From the NCBI GenBank assembly GCA_002691645.1, contig NZIP01000041.1, forward strand, positions 30,267 to 94,266: a stretch of 64,000 nucleotides of DNA. Reading direction: 5' to 3'. Under the pieces are notes generated by a model. That model made no database searches. It had not been told where the DNA came from and worked only from the letters and a program-made list of their open reading frames with translations. Of the stretch, positions 1 to 9,109 are shown one piece after another; the first letter of the stretch is position 1, and each line of letters starts with the position of its first letter. The position numbers and the translations under genes are program-made. The DNA is from Flavobacteriaceae bacterium. GTDB lineage: Bacteria; Bacteroidota; Bacteroidia; Flavobacteriales; Flavobacteriaceae.

Positions 1-149
1 TCAGAGTTCCCTGTAAGTGCATGGTTAACCAAAACCACTGGCGCAGTTCCCAAAGCCTTTCCGAAAATGTGATACGAAAGGTTTATTCGGGCCTCAACAC
101 CAGTGGCAATGGTGAAATTGGTCGATACCAGTTCTTTTAACTCAGGCAT
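1..149 (-). CDS. metX: homoserine O-acetyltransferase-like alpha/beta hydrolase, N-terminal part only (runs off window)
   Basis: Reverse strand from CAT at 147-149 reads MPELKELVSTNFTIATGVEARINLSYHIFGKALGTAPVVLVNHALTGNS; the NHALTGNS motif and adjacency to metY fit MetX. Confidence 0.6.
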   Translation of the reverse strand, partial: MPELKELVSTNFTIATGVEARINLSYHIFGKALGTAPVVLVNHALTGNS

Positions 150-157
150 ATATTTAC

Positions 158-1459
158 CTATGAAATTGTTTCAAAGGTTTCTTGGTCAATCAATTCAAAC
201 ACGTCTTTTAAATCAGACTTGAGATCTTCAACACTCTCAAGACCCACTGATAGACGAATTAAATCCTTAGTGACTCCCGTGCTTTCTTGTTGCGCATCAT
301 TTAACTGCTGATGCGTGGTACTGGCAGGATGAATGATCAATGACTTTGTATCACCTATATTGGCGAGTAAGGAGAATATTTTGGTTTTATCTGCAATTAA
401 TTTTGCAGCTTCAAAGCCTCCTTTTACCCCAAAGGTGAGAATTCCACTCTGACCCTCAGGCAGGTATTTATCAGCTAAATCCTTGTAGGCACTGGTTTCT
501 AAACCTGGATAATTCACCCAGTTCACCTGTGACTGTTGTTCTAACCATTGGGCCAGTTTTAATGCATTTTCACTGTGTTTTTTTATTCTCAACTCTAGTG
601 TTTCTAAACCTTGAATAATTTGAAAAGCGTTAAATGGGCTCAAAGCTCCTCCGTAATCTCTTAAACCTTCTATTCTAACCTTAGCGATAAAGGCGGCAGC
701 CTCAAGCGCCTCACTGTATACCAAACCGTGATAGCCCGGAGAAGGCTCAGTAAATTCAGGGAATTTTCCATTTGCCCAATCAAAGGTTCCTGCATCTATG
801 ATTATTCCTCCTAAAGCTGTTCCATTTCCGTTGATGTATTTCGTTAAGGAGTGGATTACAATATTGGCTCCGTGCGCTATGGGATTGAGCAAATAAGGGG
901 TGGCCACAGTGTTATCGACAATTAAAGGAACTCTGTTAGCTTTTGCTTGGGTGGATATGGCTTCGATATCTAGCACATCTAATTTTGGATTCCCTAGAGA
1001 TTCAATAAAAAAGGCTCTCGTATTTTCTTGGGTTGCACGCGTAAAGTTTTCAGCATCTGAGGGGTCTACAAAGGTGGTGGTAATCCCGTGTCTCGGAAGG
1101 GTCACACTCAACAGGTTATAGGTGCCTCCGTATAAACTGTTTGAGGCTACTATATGATCACCCGTTTTGAGGAGGGTCAAAAGACTTGTTGCGATGGCAG
1201 AAGTTCCTGAGGCAGTCGCTACAGCTGCTATCCCCCCTTCTAAGGCCGCAAGTCGCTGCTCTAAAATATCATTCGTAGGGTTGTTAATTCTCGAATAGAT
1301 ATTACCCGTTTCTGCTAGTGCAAAGAGGTTGGCGGCGTGATCTGAATCGTTAAAGACGTAAGCCGTAGATTGATAAATAGGAACAGCTCTAGTTCCTGCA
1401 TTTTGTGCGACATCATGCCCTGCATGTAGCGCTTTAGTTGAAAAATCTTGTTTAGACAT
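158..1459 (-). CDS. metY: O-acetylhomoserine aminocarboxypropyltransferase/cysteine synthase
   Basis: 433 aa; Cys/Met metabolism PLP-enzyme motifs (STAYVFNDSDHAANLFAL, YSRINNPTNDILEQRLAALEGG, HSLTKYINGNGTALGG). Confidence 0.93.
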   Translation of the reverse strand: MSKQDFSTKALHAGHDVAQNAGTRAVPIYQSTAYVFNDSDHAANLFALAETGNIYSRINNPTNDILEQRLAALEGGIAAVATASGTSAIATSLLTLLKTGDHIVASNSLYGGTYNLLSVTLPRHGITTTFVDPSDAENFTRATQENTRAFFIESLGNPKLDVLDIEAISTQAKANRVPLIVDNTVATPYLLNPIAHGANIVIHSLTKYINGNGTALGGIIIDAGTFDWANGKFPEFTEPSPGYHGLVYSEALEAAAFIAKVRIEGLRDYGGALSPFNAFQIIQGLETLELRIKKHSENALKLAQWLEQQSQVNWVNYPGLETSAYKDLADKYLPEGQSGILTFGVKGGFEAAKLIADKTKIFSLLANIGDTKSLIIHPASTTHQQLNDAQQESTGVTKDLIRLSVGLESVEDLKSDLKDVFELIDQETFETIS

Positions 1460-1574
1460 TTTTTAAATTTTTGAGTTAATACAATTAATTCAAAAGTCAA
1501 ATAAGCTTCTTTCGAAAGCATACCTCGTAAAAAATGTTATGAAGAAAAAGACCATAGCAGAAAGCTATTGTCGT

Positions 1575-1686
1575 TGGTTATCTATCTGATTGCTTCGTAA
1601 AATAATCAGTAGAATTTAGCACCTTCTTAACGAATTAAGGGTTGCTAAGGCGTCATAGGGTCTAATCCCTCGACCTTTCTTGATAA
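1575..1686 (-). ncRNA. SAM-I-type (S-box) riboswitch upstream of metY
   Basis: Reverse complement reads GTTATCAAGAAAGGTCGAGGGATTAGACCCTATGACGCCTTAGCAACCCT...AAGGTGCTAAATTCTAC...GATAAC, matching the S-box core (GAGGGA..GACCC.ATGA.GCC..GCAACC..GGTGCTAAATTC) with a closing P1 GTTATC/GATAAC. Confidence 0.9.
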
Positions 1687-2178
1687 CAATTTCAGTAAGT
1701 TTTTGAACTTTATGAGCACAAAGCTTTTGAAAAATAATTTAATAAACCAAATCTTTAAGCCTTTAAATTTTTTGTTTTCGATAAAGTGAACTCAAAATCA
1801 AGAGTTGAACCACTCCTTCGCAGTTATACAAGGATAACTCTTGTGCTTCTTCAACATCGAATTCCAATTGAATTGCCGCTTGTGTGCTGGCTCTAATGAG
1901 CCGCATCCAAAACGCAGTGCGAAGGATTCGCAACTTCGATAATCATGAGATTGTTTTTTTTAGTAAATAATTGTGTTAAATGTGCTGAAAATGAGAAACA
2001 GGACTCGCCTTAAATTCCTAAAGATTTACGCACCCCAAGGGATTGGGAACAGCACAAAACAAAGTTGCATTGAACACTTGAGAAGAAGCGCTCAACTTTA
2101 GAAATTTTATCTTATTTCTTTCTTTGTTTTTCATTAACTTATAGCTGTGAAGCCAAAGACTTTCTTTTAAAAAAGAAG

Positions 2179-2260
2179 TGCGGATGAAGGGAGTCGAACC
2201 CCCACGCCTCGCGGCACTAGATCCTAAGTCTAGCGTGTCTACCAATTCCACCACATCCGC
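2179..2260 (-). tRNA. tRNA-Leu (anticodon TAG)
   Basis: Reverse strand GCGGATGTGGTGGAATTGGTAGACACGCTAGACTTAGGATCTAGTGCCGCGAGGCGTGGGGGTTCGACTCCCTTCATCCGCA; cloverleaf with CTTAGGA anticodon loop. Confidence 0.95.
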
Positions 2261-2367
2261 AAAATGCTTGAAACGACTGCAAATATATATGATTTTTTCA
2301 ATCTGAAAACAAAGTTATTTGAAGATTAAAAAAAGAAAAATGAAGAGATTTATTTTATTTTTATACG

Positions 2368-3768
2368 ATGGAAAGCATAGAATCTTACTTAGAAAAAAAC
2401 AAAGATCGATTCGTACAAGAATTAATTGATCTTCTAAAAATACCTTCGATAAGCGCAGACCCTGCATACAAAAACGATGTAGCAAAGGCCTCTTCAATGG
2501 TAGAATCTTATTTAAAGGCTGCGGGCTGTGATACCACTGCCATTTACCAAACTCCAGGACATCCAATTGTGTATGGTGAAAAGCTGGTCAACCCAGACTA
2601 CCCCACTGTTTTGGTCTATGGACATTACGATGTACAACCTCCAGACCCGCTTGATCTTTGGACCTCTCCACCTTTTGAACCTCTGATTAAAAAAACTGAT
2701 AAGCATCCTGACGGAGCTATTTTTGCCAGAGGAGCATGTGATGACAAGGGGCAATTTTTTATGCACGTAAAAGCCTTTGAATATATGGTCGCTACAAATT
2801 CTTTGAATTGTAATGTGAAATTTATGATTGAAGGTGAAGAAGAAGTGGGTAGTGACTCTTTGGCTGATTTTTTAAATGCTCATAAAGACTTACTTGCAAA
2901 CGATGTCATTTTAATTTCTGACACTGGAATGATCTCTCGTGACACCCCTTCGATAACTACTGGACTTCGAGGACTGAGCTACGTAGAAGTAGAAGTCACT
3001 GGACCCAATAGAGATTTACATTCTGGAATTTATGGAGGAGCTGTTCACAACCCAATCAACGCCCTTTGTGAAATGATTAGCAGTTTAAAAAACAAAGACA
3101 ACCAGATAACGATTCCCGGTTTCTACGATAAAGTTGAAGAGCTCAGTGATCAGGAGCGAAAGGAAATGGCTAAGGCCCCATTTGACTTGGAAGACTACAA
3201 ATCTCATTTAGATATTGACGATGTGAATGGAGAAGAGGGTTATTCGACAAACGAGCGCAACGCTATTAGACCGACATTGGATGTCAATGGAATCTGGGGA
3301 GGTTATACCGGTGAAGGAGCTAAAACCGTTATAGCAAGTAAAGCCTACGCTAAAATATCTATGCGTTTGGTGCCACACCAAGATTCAGATAAGATCACAA
3401 ATTTATTTCAAAAGCATTTTGAATCTATTGCTCCAAAAGGAATTCGTGTGAAAGTCACTCCGCATCACGGAGGTACGCCGTATGTCACTCCTATAAATAG
3501 CATTGGTTACCGAGCAGCTTCCATGGCAATGGAAACAAGCTTTGGAAAAAAACCAGTTCCTCAACGCACAGGAGGAAGTATTCCTATTGTAGCTCTTTTT
3601 GAAAATGTTTTAAACAGCAAATCGATATTGATGGGATTCGGTTTTGATTCAGATGCAATTCACTCTCCCAATGAACACTTTGGATTGTGGAATTACTTTA
3701 AAGGAATACAAACTATTCCTCACTTTTACACGAACTACAAAGATTTGCACGAGAAAGCCTCGAACTAA
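2368..3768 (+). CDS. M20 family dipeptidase
   Basis: 466 aa; VLVYGHYDVQPPDP, GACDDKGQ, EGEEEVGS metal-binding motifs. Confidence 0.9.
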   Translation: MESIESYLEKNKDRFVQELIDLLKIPSISADPAYKNDVAKASSMVESYLKAAGCDTTAIYQTPGHPIVYGEKLVNPDYPTVLVYGHYDVQPPDPLDLWTSPPFEPLIKKTDKHPDGAIFARGACDDKGQFFMHVKAFEYMVATNSLNCNVKFMIEGEEEVGSDSLADFLNAHKDLLANDVILISDTGMISRDTPSITTGLRGLSYVEVEVTGPNRDLHSGIYGGAVHNPINALCEMISSLKNKDNQITIPGFYDKVEELSDQERKEMAKAPFDLEDYKSHLDIDDVNGEEGYSTNERNAIRPTLDVNGIWGGYTGEGAKTVIASKAYAKISMRLVPHQDSDKITNLFQKHFESIAPKGIRVKVTPHHGGTPYVTPINSIGYRAASMAMETSFGKKPVPQRTGGSIPIVALFENVLNSKSILMGFGFDSDAIHSPNEHFGLWNYFKGIQTIPHFYTNYKDLHEKASN

Positions 3769-4163
3769 AAACGGAAAAGTTCACAATTGGTCCAATAGTT
3801 AAACATCGTAGAGACCAGGTTTGAATAATCTTCGTATCGCAGGGGTTTGACTAGATATCCAGAAATGCCTAGGCGGTATGCCCGTTGTATATCTTCCTTG
3901 TGACTCGAAGTGGTTAAGATAATCACAGGAACATATTTCCATTTTTCATTTTTTCTCAATTCAGTTAAGAACTCTAAGCCATTCATTCTCGGCATATTCA
4001 AATCCAAAACAATCAAATTGACCTCTTCAAGCGTTGAAAGAATTTCTAAAGCTTGTTCTCCATTTTCGGCAGTGGTGATTTCTAAATTCATGTCGAATTT
4101 AGAAGTCACTCTCTGTAACTTCATCTGTTCTATCTTGTCATCTTCTATGAGTAAAACTTTCAA
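3765..4163 (-). CDS. single-domain response regulator receiver protein
   Basis: 132 aa; LLIEDD, LIVLDLNMPRMNGLEFL, TTSS, GYLVKPL receiver motifs. Confidence 0.9.
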   Translation of the reverse strand: MKVLLIEDDKIEQMKLQRVTSKFDMNLEITTAENGEQALEILSTLEEVNLIVLDLNMPRMNGLEFLTELRKNEKWKYVPVIILTTSSHKEDIQRAYRLGISGYLVKPLRYEDYSNLVSTMFNYWTNCELFRF

Positions 4164-4212
4164 AACTGGCAGCTTAATGGAGTTAAAACGGCAAATATAA
4201 CGTATGTATTGC

Positions 4213-5361
4213 TTAAGAATTCGATGATTTCAATTCGATTAAAAATAAATCACTTGCCAAACCATCGACAAGAAATTTTGCTCTAGAAGTCACACTCAAG
4301 GTTTTCTTTTTAGCATCGCAATAAAGTAGGCCCTCGTCTATATGATGTTGAGCCATTTGTAAAAGATAATCTCTGTAGAGTACTCCAAATCTATTGGTAA
4401 CCTGATCTATAGAAACACCCCACTTGGTTCGAAGTGAAGTCATTACATATTCATTATACTTGTCGCGAAGACTCAACTGTTCTCGCTCGATAGGAAGAAT
4501 TCCATCAATAATCGATCTTATGTATTTATTGTTATTTCTAATATTCCAAGAACGCATTTCACCATCAAAAGAATGAGCAGAAGGTCCAATACCTAAATAA
4601 GATTCTCCGGTCCAATAAGCGGTATTGTTTTTAGAATAAAATCCAGGTTTTGCAAAGTTTGAGGTTTCGTAATGCTCATAACCCTCTTTGTCTAAAAGTT
4701 GAATCAGTTCGAAAAAATCAGCTTCAGCTTTAGTATCACTGACAGGAGGTATAATTTCTTTACTAATAAATCGATCAAGCGCAGTATTAGGTTCAACAGT
4801 TAGTGCATAAGCTGAAATATGTGGAATTTTTCGTTCTGTTATAGATGTGATATTTTGTTTCCATTGCGCTGAACTTTGGTTCGGAATACCGTATATCAAA
4901 TCGACAGAAATATTTTCAAAATGATTCATGGCTAAGTCTAGGGAAAGTAATGCTTCTTTTGCGGAATGAATTCTATTCATCAATTTGAGGTCCGTATCAA
5001 AAAAAGATTGAATTCCTATACTCAAGCGATTTATTCCAAGTGCTTTCCAGTCCTTTAATTTTAGCTCAGTAATATCCTCAGGGTTGCATTCGAGTGTAAT
5101 TTCTTGTATACCTTGAGCACCAAGGTGTATTTTAACATTCTCGATTAATTTTTGCAGTTGCTCTACTGCTAATATGGAAGGAGTTCCTCCTCCAAAATAG
5201 ATTGTTTTCAAATCAGTAGGAAGCTCGTTTTTTCGCATTTCAAGTTCCAAGCACATCGCCTGCAGCATTTTTGAGCTTGATTTTAATTGAGTCGAAAAAT
5301 GAAAATTGCAGTAATAACAAGCCTGACTGCAATAAGGAATGTGAATGTATACTCCAGCCAT
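4213..5361 (-). CDS. hemW: radical SAM heme chaperone HemW
   Basis: MAGVYIHIPYCSQACYYCNFHFST radical-SAM CxxxCxxC motif; YFGGGTPS; GIGPSAHSF. Confidence 0.9.
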   Translation of the reverse strand: MAGVYIHIPYCSQACYYCNFHFSTQLKSSSKMLQAMCLELEMRKNELPTDLKTIYFGGGTPSILAVEQLQKLIENVKIHLGAQGIQEITLECNPEDITELKLKDWKALGINRLSIGIQSFFDTDLKLMNRIHSAKEALLSLDLAMNHFENISVDLIYGIPNQSSAQWKQNITSITERKIPHISAYALTVEPNTALDRFISKEIIPPVSDTKAEADFFELIQLLDKEGYEHYETSNFAKPGFYSKNNTAYWTGESYLGIGPSAHSFDGEMRSWNIRNNNKYIRSIIDGILPIEREQLSLRDKYNEYVMTSLRTKWGVSIDQVTNRFGVLYRDYLLQMAQHHIDEGLLYCDAKKKTLSVTSRAKFLVDGLASDLFLIELKSSNS

Positions 5362-5371
5362 CGCTATTGGT

Positions 5372-5956
5372 CTACTTAATTCGATCTTGATTTTGGGTCA
5401 CAAATGATTTCCATGATCCATAGGAGGGCTTAGTATGATCTTTAGATCCGTTGTAATAATGACATACAGCTGCGGCTAATCCATCAGTGGCGTCTAAATT
5501 TTTAGGCAAGCTTTCCAAATTGAGTAAAGATTGCAGCATTTTTGCTACCTGCTCTTTAGAGGCGTTGCCATTTCCGGTAATGGCCATTTTAATTTTTTTA
5601 GGCAGGTATTCGGTTACTGGAATTTCTCTCGATAGCGCTGCGGCCATAGCTACACCTTGCGCTCTACCCAACTTTAACATTGACTGCACATTTGAACCAA
5701 AGAACGGGGCTTCAATAGCCATTTCATCGGGCTTATAGGTTTCAATTAACTCCACGGTTCGTTCGAAAATTAACTTGAGTTTTATATAGGGATCTTTGTA
5801 TTTGGAAAGTAGAAGTTCATTCATCTGAATAAACCGCATTTCTTTTCTTTTTCCTTCAACAGCAATTAAACCAAATCCCATAATGGTCGTTCCTGGATCC
5901 ACCCCTAAAATGATGCGGTCTGTTTCGGAGTTTTTGGCCATTTGAATGTTGATCAT
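5372..5956 (-). CDS. ruvC: Holliday junction resolvase RuvC
   Basis: [56 protein letters not shown]. Confidence 0.92.
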   Translation of the reverse strand: MINIQMAKNSETDRIILGVDPGTTIMGFGLIAVEGKRKEMRFIQMNELLLSKYKDPYIKLKLIFERTVELIETYKPDEMAIEAPFFGSNVQSMLKLGRAQGVAMAAALSREIPVTEYLPKKIKMAITGNGNASKEQVAKMLQSLLNLESLPKNLDATDGLAAAVCHYYNGSKDHTKPSYGSWKSFVTQNQDRIK

Positions 5957-6447
5957 TTTGTTTCAAAGTCTATTTGCATACTGCATCTGACTGAAACCTG
6001 CTCACCAAATTTCGTCGCAGGTATCACACTAATGGATTCGAACAGTTCACGCAAATCTTTTTCAACTTTCGGAAGCTTTCGAACTAAATCGTCAGAAGCA
6101 CGATAATCTAATAGCGTAATAAACCCATTATTATCAATTGTAATGATTAATTTGACACTTTCATCAATATCTTTATTGGTAACATAATTAAAACCTTGTA
6201 TAAGGCTTTGAAGCCCTGCACTAAAGTTATGCTGAAAGCATACTAATCGCTCTGATTTTTCTGCTAAGGGATTGCAACGCACAAAATTGGGATCGCCATC
6301 TCTAAAATTGGGATAATGTTCGACATCATTAAAGTTTATTTCATCTCTAAGTGTATTCAATCTATCATCTAATAGCTTTTCTCTATCTATGAATTGACAA
6401 GAAGTCATTAATAGTAACACCTCTAAAACAATAACTACAACTCTCAT
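5953..6447 (-). CDS. hypothetical lipoprotein
   Basis: 164 aa ORF with N-terminal hydrophobic stretch and LMTSC lipobox; overlaps the ruvC start by 4 nt. Confidence 0.6.
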   Translation of the reverse strand: MRVVVIVLEVLLLMTSCQFIDREKLLDDRLNTLRDEINFNDVEHYPNFRDGDPNFVRCNPLAEKSERLVCFQHNFSAGLQSLIQGFNYVTNKDIDESVKLIITIDNNGFITLLDYRASDDLVRKLPKVEKDLRELFESISVIPATKFGEQVSVRCSMQIDFETK

Positions 6448-6556
6448 TTATACCCTATGTAACTGAGTCTAAAGTACAACATTTTACCTATAATTGAGAA
6501 GAAGTAAGTCGATCAAATCGGGGGCTTTTTATTTTTACCTACATTCGTTTTAGAAA

Positions 6557-7105
6557 TTGAAATTTCCTATGGATATACTATTACTACTATTGGGTTTTAT
6601 CTTTATGATTGTTGGGATTTTAGGTAGTTTTTTACCTATTATTCCAGGTCCACCTTTGAGCTGGCTCGGACTCTTACTGTTGTATTTAACAGAAGGCATA
6701 GAGAATGATTGGTGGTTTTTGGGAATTACATTTGTTATTGCTATTGCTATTTTGGTTTTAGATTATGCCATTCCTGCAATTGGAACCAAAAAATTTGGAG
6801 GCTCTAAAGGTGGAGTTATTGGAAGTGTGACAGGATTAATTGTAGCTGTTGCCTTTCCGGTAATTGGAATTTTTGGCATTGTTATTTGGCCCTTTATAGG
6901 AGCATTAACAGGTGAAATTATTGCGGGAACTAAAAAAGACAAAGCCTTTAAAGCAGCTATTGGTTCTTTTATAGGATTTCTAACCGGTACCTTTTTAAAA
7001 TTCGCACTCTCTATTAGTTATCTGGTGCTTTTTGTTTTAAAAGCGGCAGAATACAAAAGCGAACTTTTTGGACCAGCAAGTGAATGGGTTAAGTCACTTT
7101 TTTAG
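6557..7105 (+). CDS. DUF456 family membrane protein
   Basis: 182 aa, multiple TM, GSFLPIIPGPPLSWLGLLLLY signature. Confidence 0.8.
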   Translation: MKFPMDILLLLLGFIFMIVGILGSFLPIIPGPPLSWLGLLLLYLTEGIENDWWFLGITFVIAIAILVLDYAIPAIGTKKFGGSKGGVIGSVTGLIVAVAFPVIGIFGIVIWPFIGALTGEIIAGTKKDKAFKAAIGSFIGFLTGTFLKFALSISYLVLFVLKAAEYKSELFGPASEWVKSLF

Positions 7106-7115
7106 CGCTGTTATA

Positions 7116-7667
7116 TTAAATCCACTCCACTTTAGATTTCCAAGATTCTCTCTCAAAATTAGGTGGTTCCTCGTCGTAGTATCCCATATATAGAAACCCT
7201 AAACACCTTTGATTTTCGGCTAATTCAAAAAAAGTGTGTGCCTGAGAGATGAGTTTCGGAGAAGACCAATAGGTTCCAATATTTTTCTCTGTACAGAGTA
7301 ACCACATGTTTTGAACAGCCATAGAAACAGCTGCTATTTCTTCCCACTCAGGAAGTAAATCTTCATTGCGTTGCATGCAAATAGCAATTACTGCACTTGA
7401 TTTTTGGGGATTGCTTTTCATTTTTTGAAAAACATTCTCTTTAAAATTTGCAGTGATAGACTTATAGGTTTCTGCTAAAAAATTTCCAAGCTCATTTCTA
7501 GATTTTTCGCTGTGCATCACTTTGAACAACCAAGGCTGTGTCTTTTTATGTGTTGGGGCCCAATTAGCCGCTTCTAGAATTTCCTCGAGCTCTTCTCTGG
7601 GAATTGGCTTTTGATTAAATCTTGGTGGATGTATACTTCTGCGTTTTCGGATAAGTTCTGACAACAT
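7116..7667 (-). CDS. nitroreductase family protein
   Basis: RKRRSIHPPRFNQKPIPREELEEILEAANWAPTHKKTQPWLF. Confidence 0.88.
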   Translation of the reverse strand: MLSELIRKRRSIHPPRFNQKPIPREELEEILEAANWAPTHKKTQPWLFKVMHSEKSRNELGNFLAETYKSITANFKENVFQKMKSNPQKSSAVIAICMQRNEDLLPEWEEIAAVSMAVQNMWLLCTEKNIGTYWSSPKLISQAHTFFELAENQRCLGFLYMGYYDEEPPNFERESWKSKVEWI

Positions 7668-7687
7668 GACTTGCTTTTTTTAAGGTC

Positions 7688-7772
7688 CATAAAAAAAGCC
7701 TCCCCTTAGGAAAGCCTTTCACTGATTCATGTCGATTTAATCGACACTATTGAGAATTTTCATTCTCAATTA
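7688..7772 (-). ncRNA. candidate small RNA / structured leader with three hairpins, the last resembling an intrinsic terminator
   Basis: Reverse strand: ATTGAGAA-TGAAAA-TTCTCAAT, GTCGATT-A-AATCGAC, then GCTTTCC-TAAG-GGGAGGC (GU-containing stem) followed by TTTTTTT. Confidence 0.45.
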
Positions 7773-7824
7773 ACACAACGAAGTAAAGATAATGAGAAAA
7801 CTTTAATAAATGTTGATTTCTTTT

Positions 7825-7860
7825 ATTGGAAATATTCCATTTTAATTGGAATTATTCCAT
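7825..7860. promoter_or_regulatory. tandem palindromic operator candidate upstream of dinB
   Basis: ATTGGAAATATTCCAT (7825-7840) and ATTGGAATTATTCCAT (7845-7860): one mismatch apart, each TGGAA-N3-TTCCA, 20-bp period. Confidence 0.6.
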
Positions 7861-7888
7861 AATTTTAATCCTGCTAAAAACTTAAAAA

Positions 7889-9103
7889 TTGGAAAAAAAC
7901 ATCATTCATCTAGATTTAGACAGCTTCTTTGTATCTGTAGAAAGACTTTTAGATCGCTCCTTAAAAAATAAACCTTTACTCGTTGGAGGCTTGAGTGAGC
8001 GCGGAGTTGTGGCGGCTTGTAGTTACGAGACTAGAGTATTTGGGATATACTCAGGAATGCCGATGAAAATTGCTCGGCAACGATGCCCTGAGGCTATTGT
8101 TATACGAGGTAATTCAGCAAATTACAGCAAGCAATCAGAGCTTATTACCGAAATCATCAAATCTGAAGTGCCGCTCTTTGAAAAGTCAAGTATTGACGAG
8201 TTTTACGCCGATTTGAGCGGAATGGATCGTTTTTTTGGATGTTACAAATTTGCTTCAGAACTCAGAAAAAAAATCATACGAGAGAGCGGGCTTCCGATTT
8301 CTTTTGGGTTGTCTGTGAACAAACTCGTCTCTAAAGTAGCCACTGGAGAAGCTAAACCCAACAATCAACTCAAAATTGACAAGGGATTTGAAAAGCCTTT
8401 TTTGGCACCTTTAGCCATACACAAAATACCAATGGTCGGAGAGAAAACCAATCAAAAATTGAGAACATTAGGTATTCGAAAGGTTGCTGACGTTCAGCAG
8501 ATGCCCCTTGATATCGTACAAAAGGTCTTTGGAAAGATGGGTGACCAACTTTGGAAGCGTGCAAATGGCATTGACAACAGTCCTATTGTTGTTTTCAATG
8601 AACGAAAATCAATATCTAATGAACGAACCTTCGAGAACGACACCATAGATGTTGCGAAACTAAAATCAATCCTCACTGCAATGACTGAAAATTTAGCCTA
8701 TCAACTCAGAAGAGGAAAAAAACTAACCGCCTGCGTGAGTGTAAAAATTAGGTATTCTGACTTCAACACCTATTCAAAACAAATGCGAATTCCTTATACC
8801 AATACAGATCATCAGTTAATTCCAAAAGTTCTTGAGCTTTATGAAAAACTCTATCAAAGAAGGCTGCTAGTTCGACTTATAGGAGTTCGGTTTAGTCATT
8901 TGGTAAATGGCAACTACCAAATCAATCTCTTTGAAGACAGCGAAAATACAATAGCCCTTTACAATGCTATAGACCGAATGAGAGGTCGATACGGAGACCG
9001 AAGTGTAGTGAGAGCATCTGGTTTAGGCGCTAAAACTATTGGACGAATGAAGAATCCTTTCAACGGAGAACCTCCTACCCTATTAGCACATCGCAAGCAA
9101 TAA
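7889..9103 (+). CDS. dinB: Y-family DNA polymerase IV (DinB), TTG start
   Basis: IIHLDLDSFFVSVERL, SIDEFYADLSG, GLSVNKLVSKVA motifs. Confidence 0.92.
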   Translation: MEKNIIHLDLDSFFVSVERLLDRSLKNKPLLVGGLSERGVVAACSYETRVFGIYSGMPMKIARQRCPEAIVIRGNSANYSKQSELITEIIKSEVPLFEKSSIDEFYADLSGMDRFFGCYKFASELRKKIIRESGLPISFGLSVNKLVSKVATGEAKPNNQLKIDKGFEKPFLAPLAIHKIPMVGEKTNQKLRTLGIRKVADVQQMPLDIVQKVFGKMGDQLWKRANGIDNSPIVVFNERKSISNERTFENDTIDVAKLKSILTAMTENLAYQLRRGKKLTACVSVKIRYSDFNTYSKQMRIPYTNTDHQLIPKVLELYEKLYQRRLLVRLIGVRFSHLVNGNYQINLFEDSENTIALYNAIDRMRGRYGDRSVVRASGLGAKTIGRMKNPFNGEPPTLLAHRKQ

Positions 9104-9109
9104 TCACTC

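Noticed and set aside
2018-2254. ORF MVELVDTLDLGSSAARRGGSTPFIRT...
   Set aside because: It is a translation through tRNA-Leu and its flank, a common spurious ORF.
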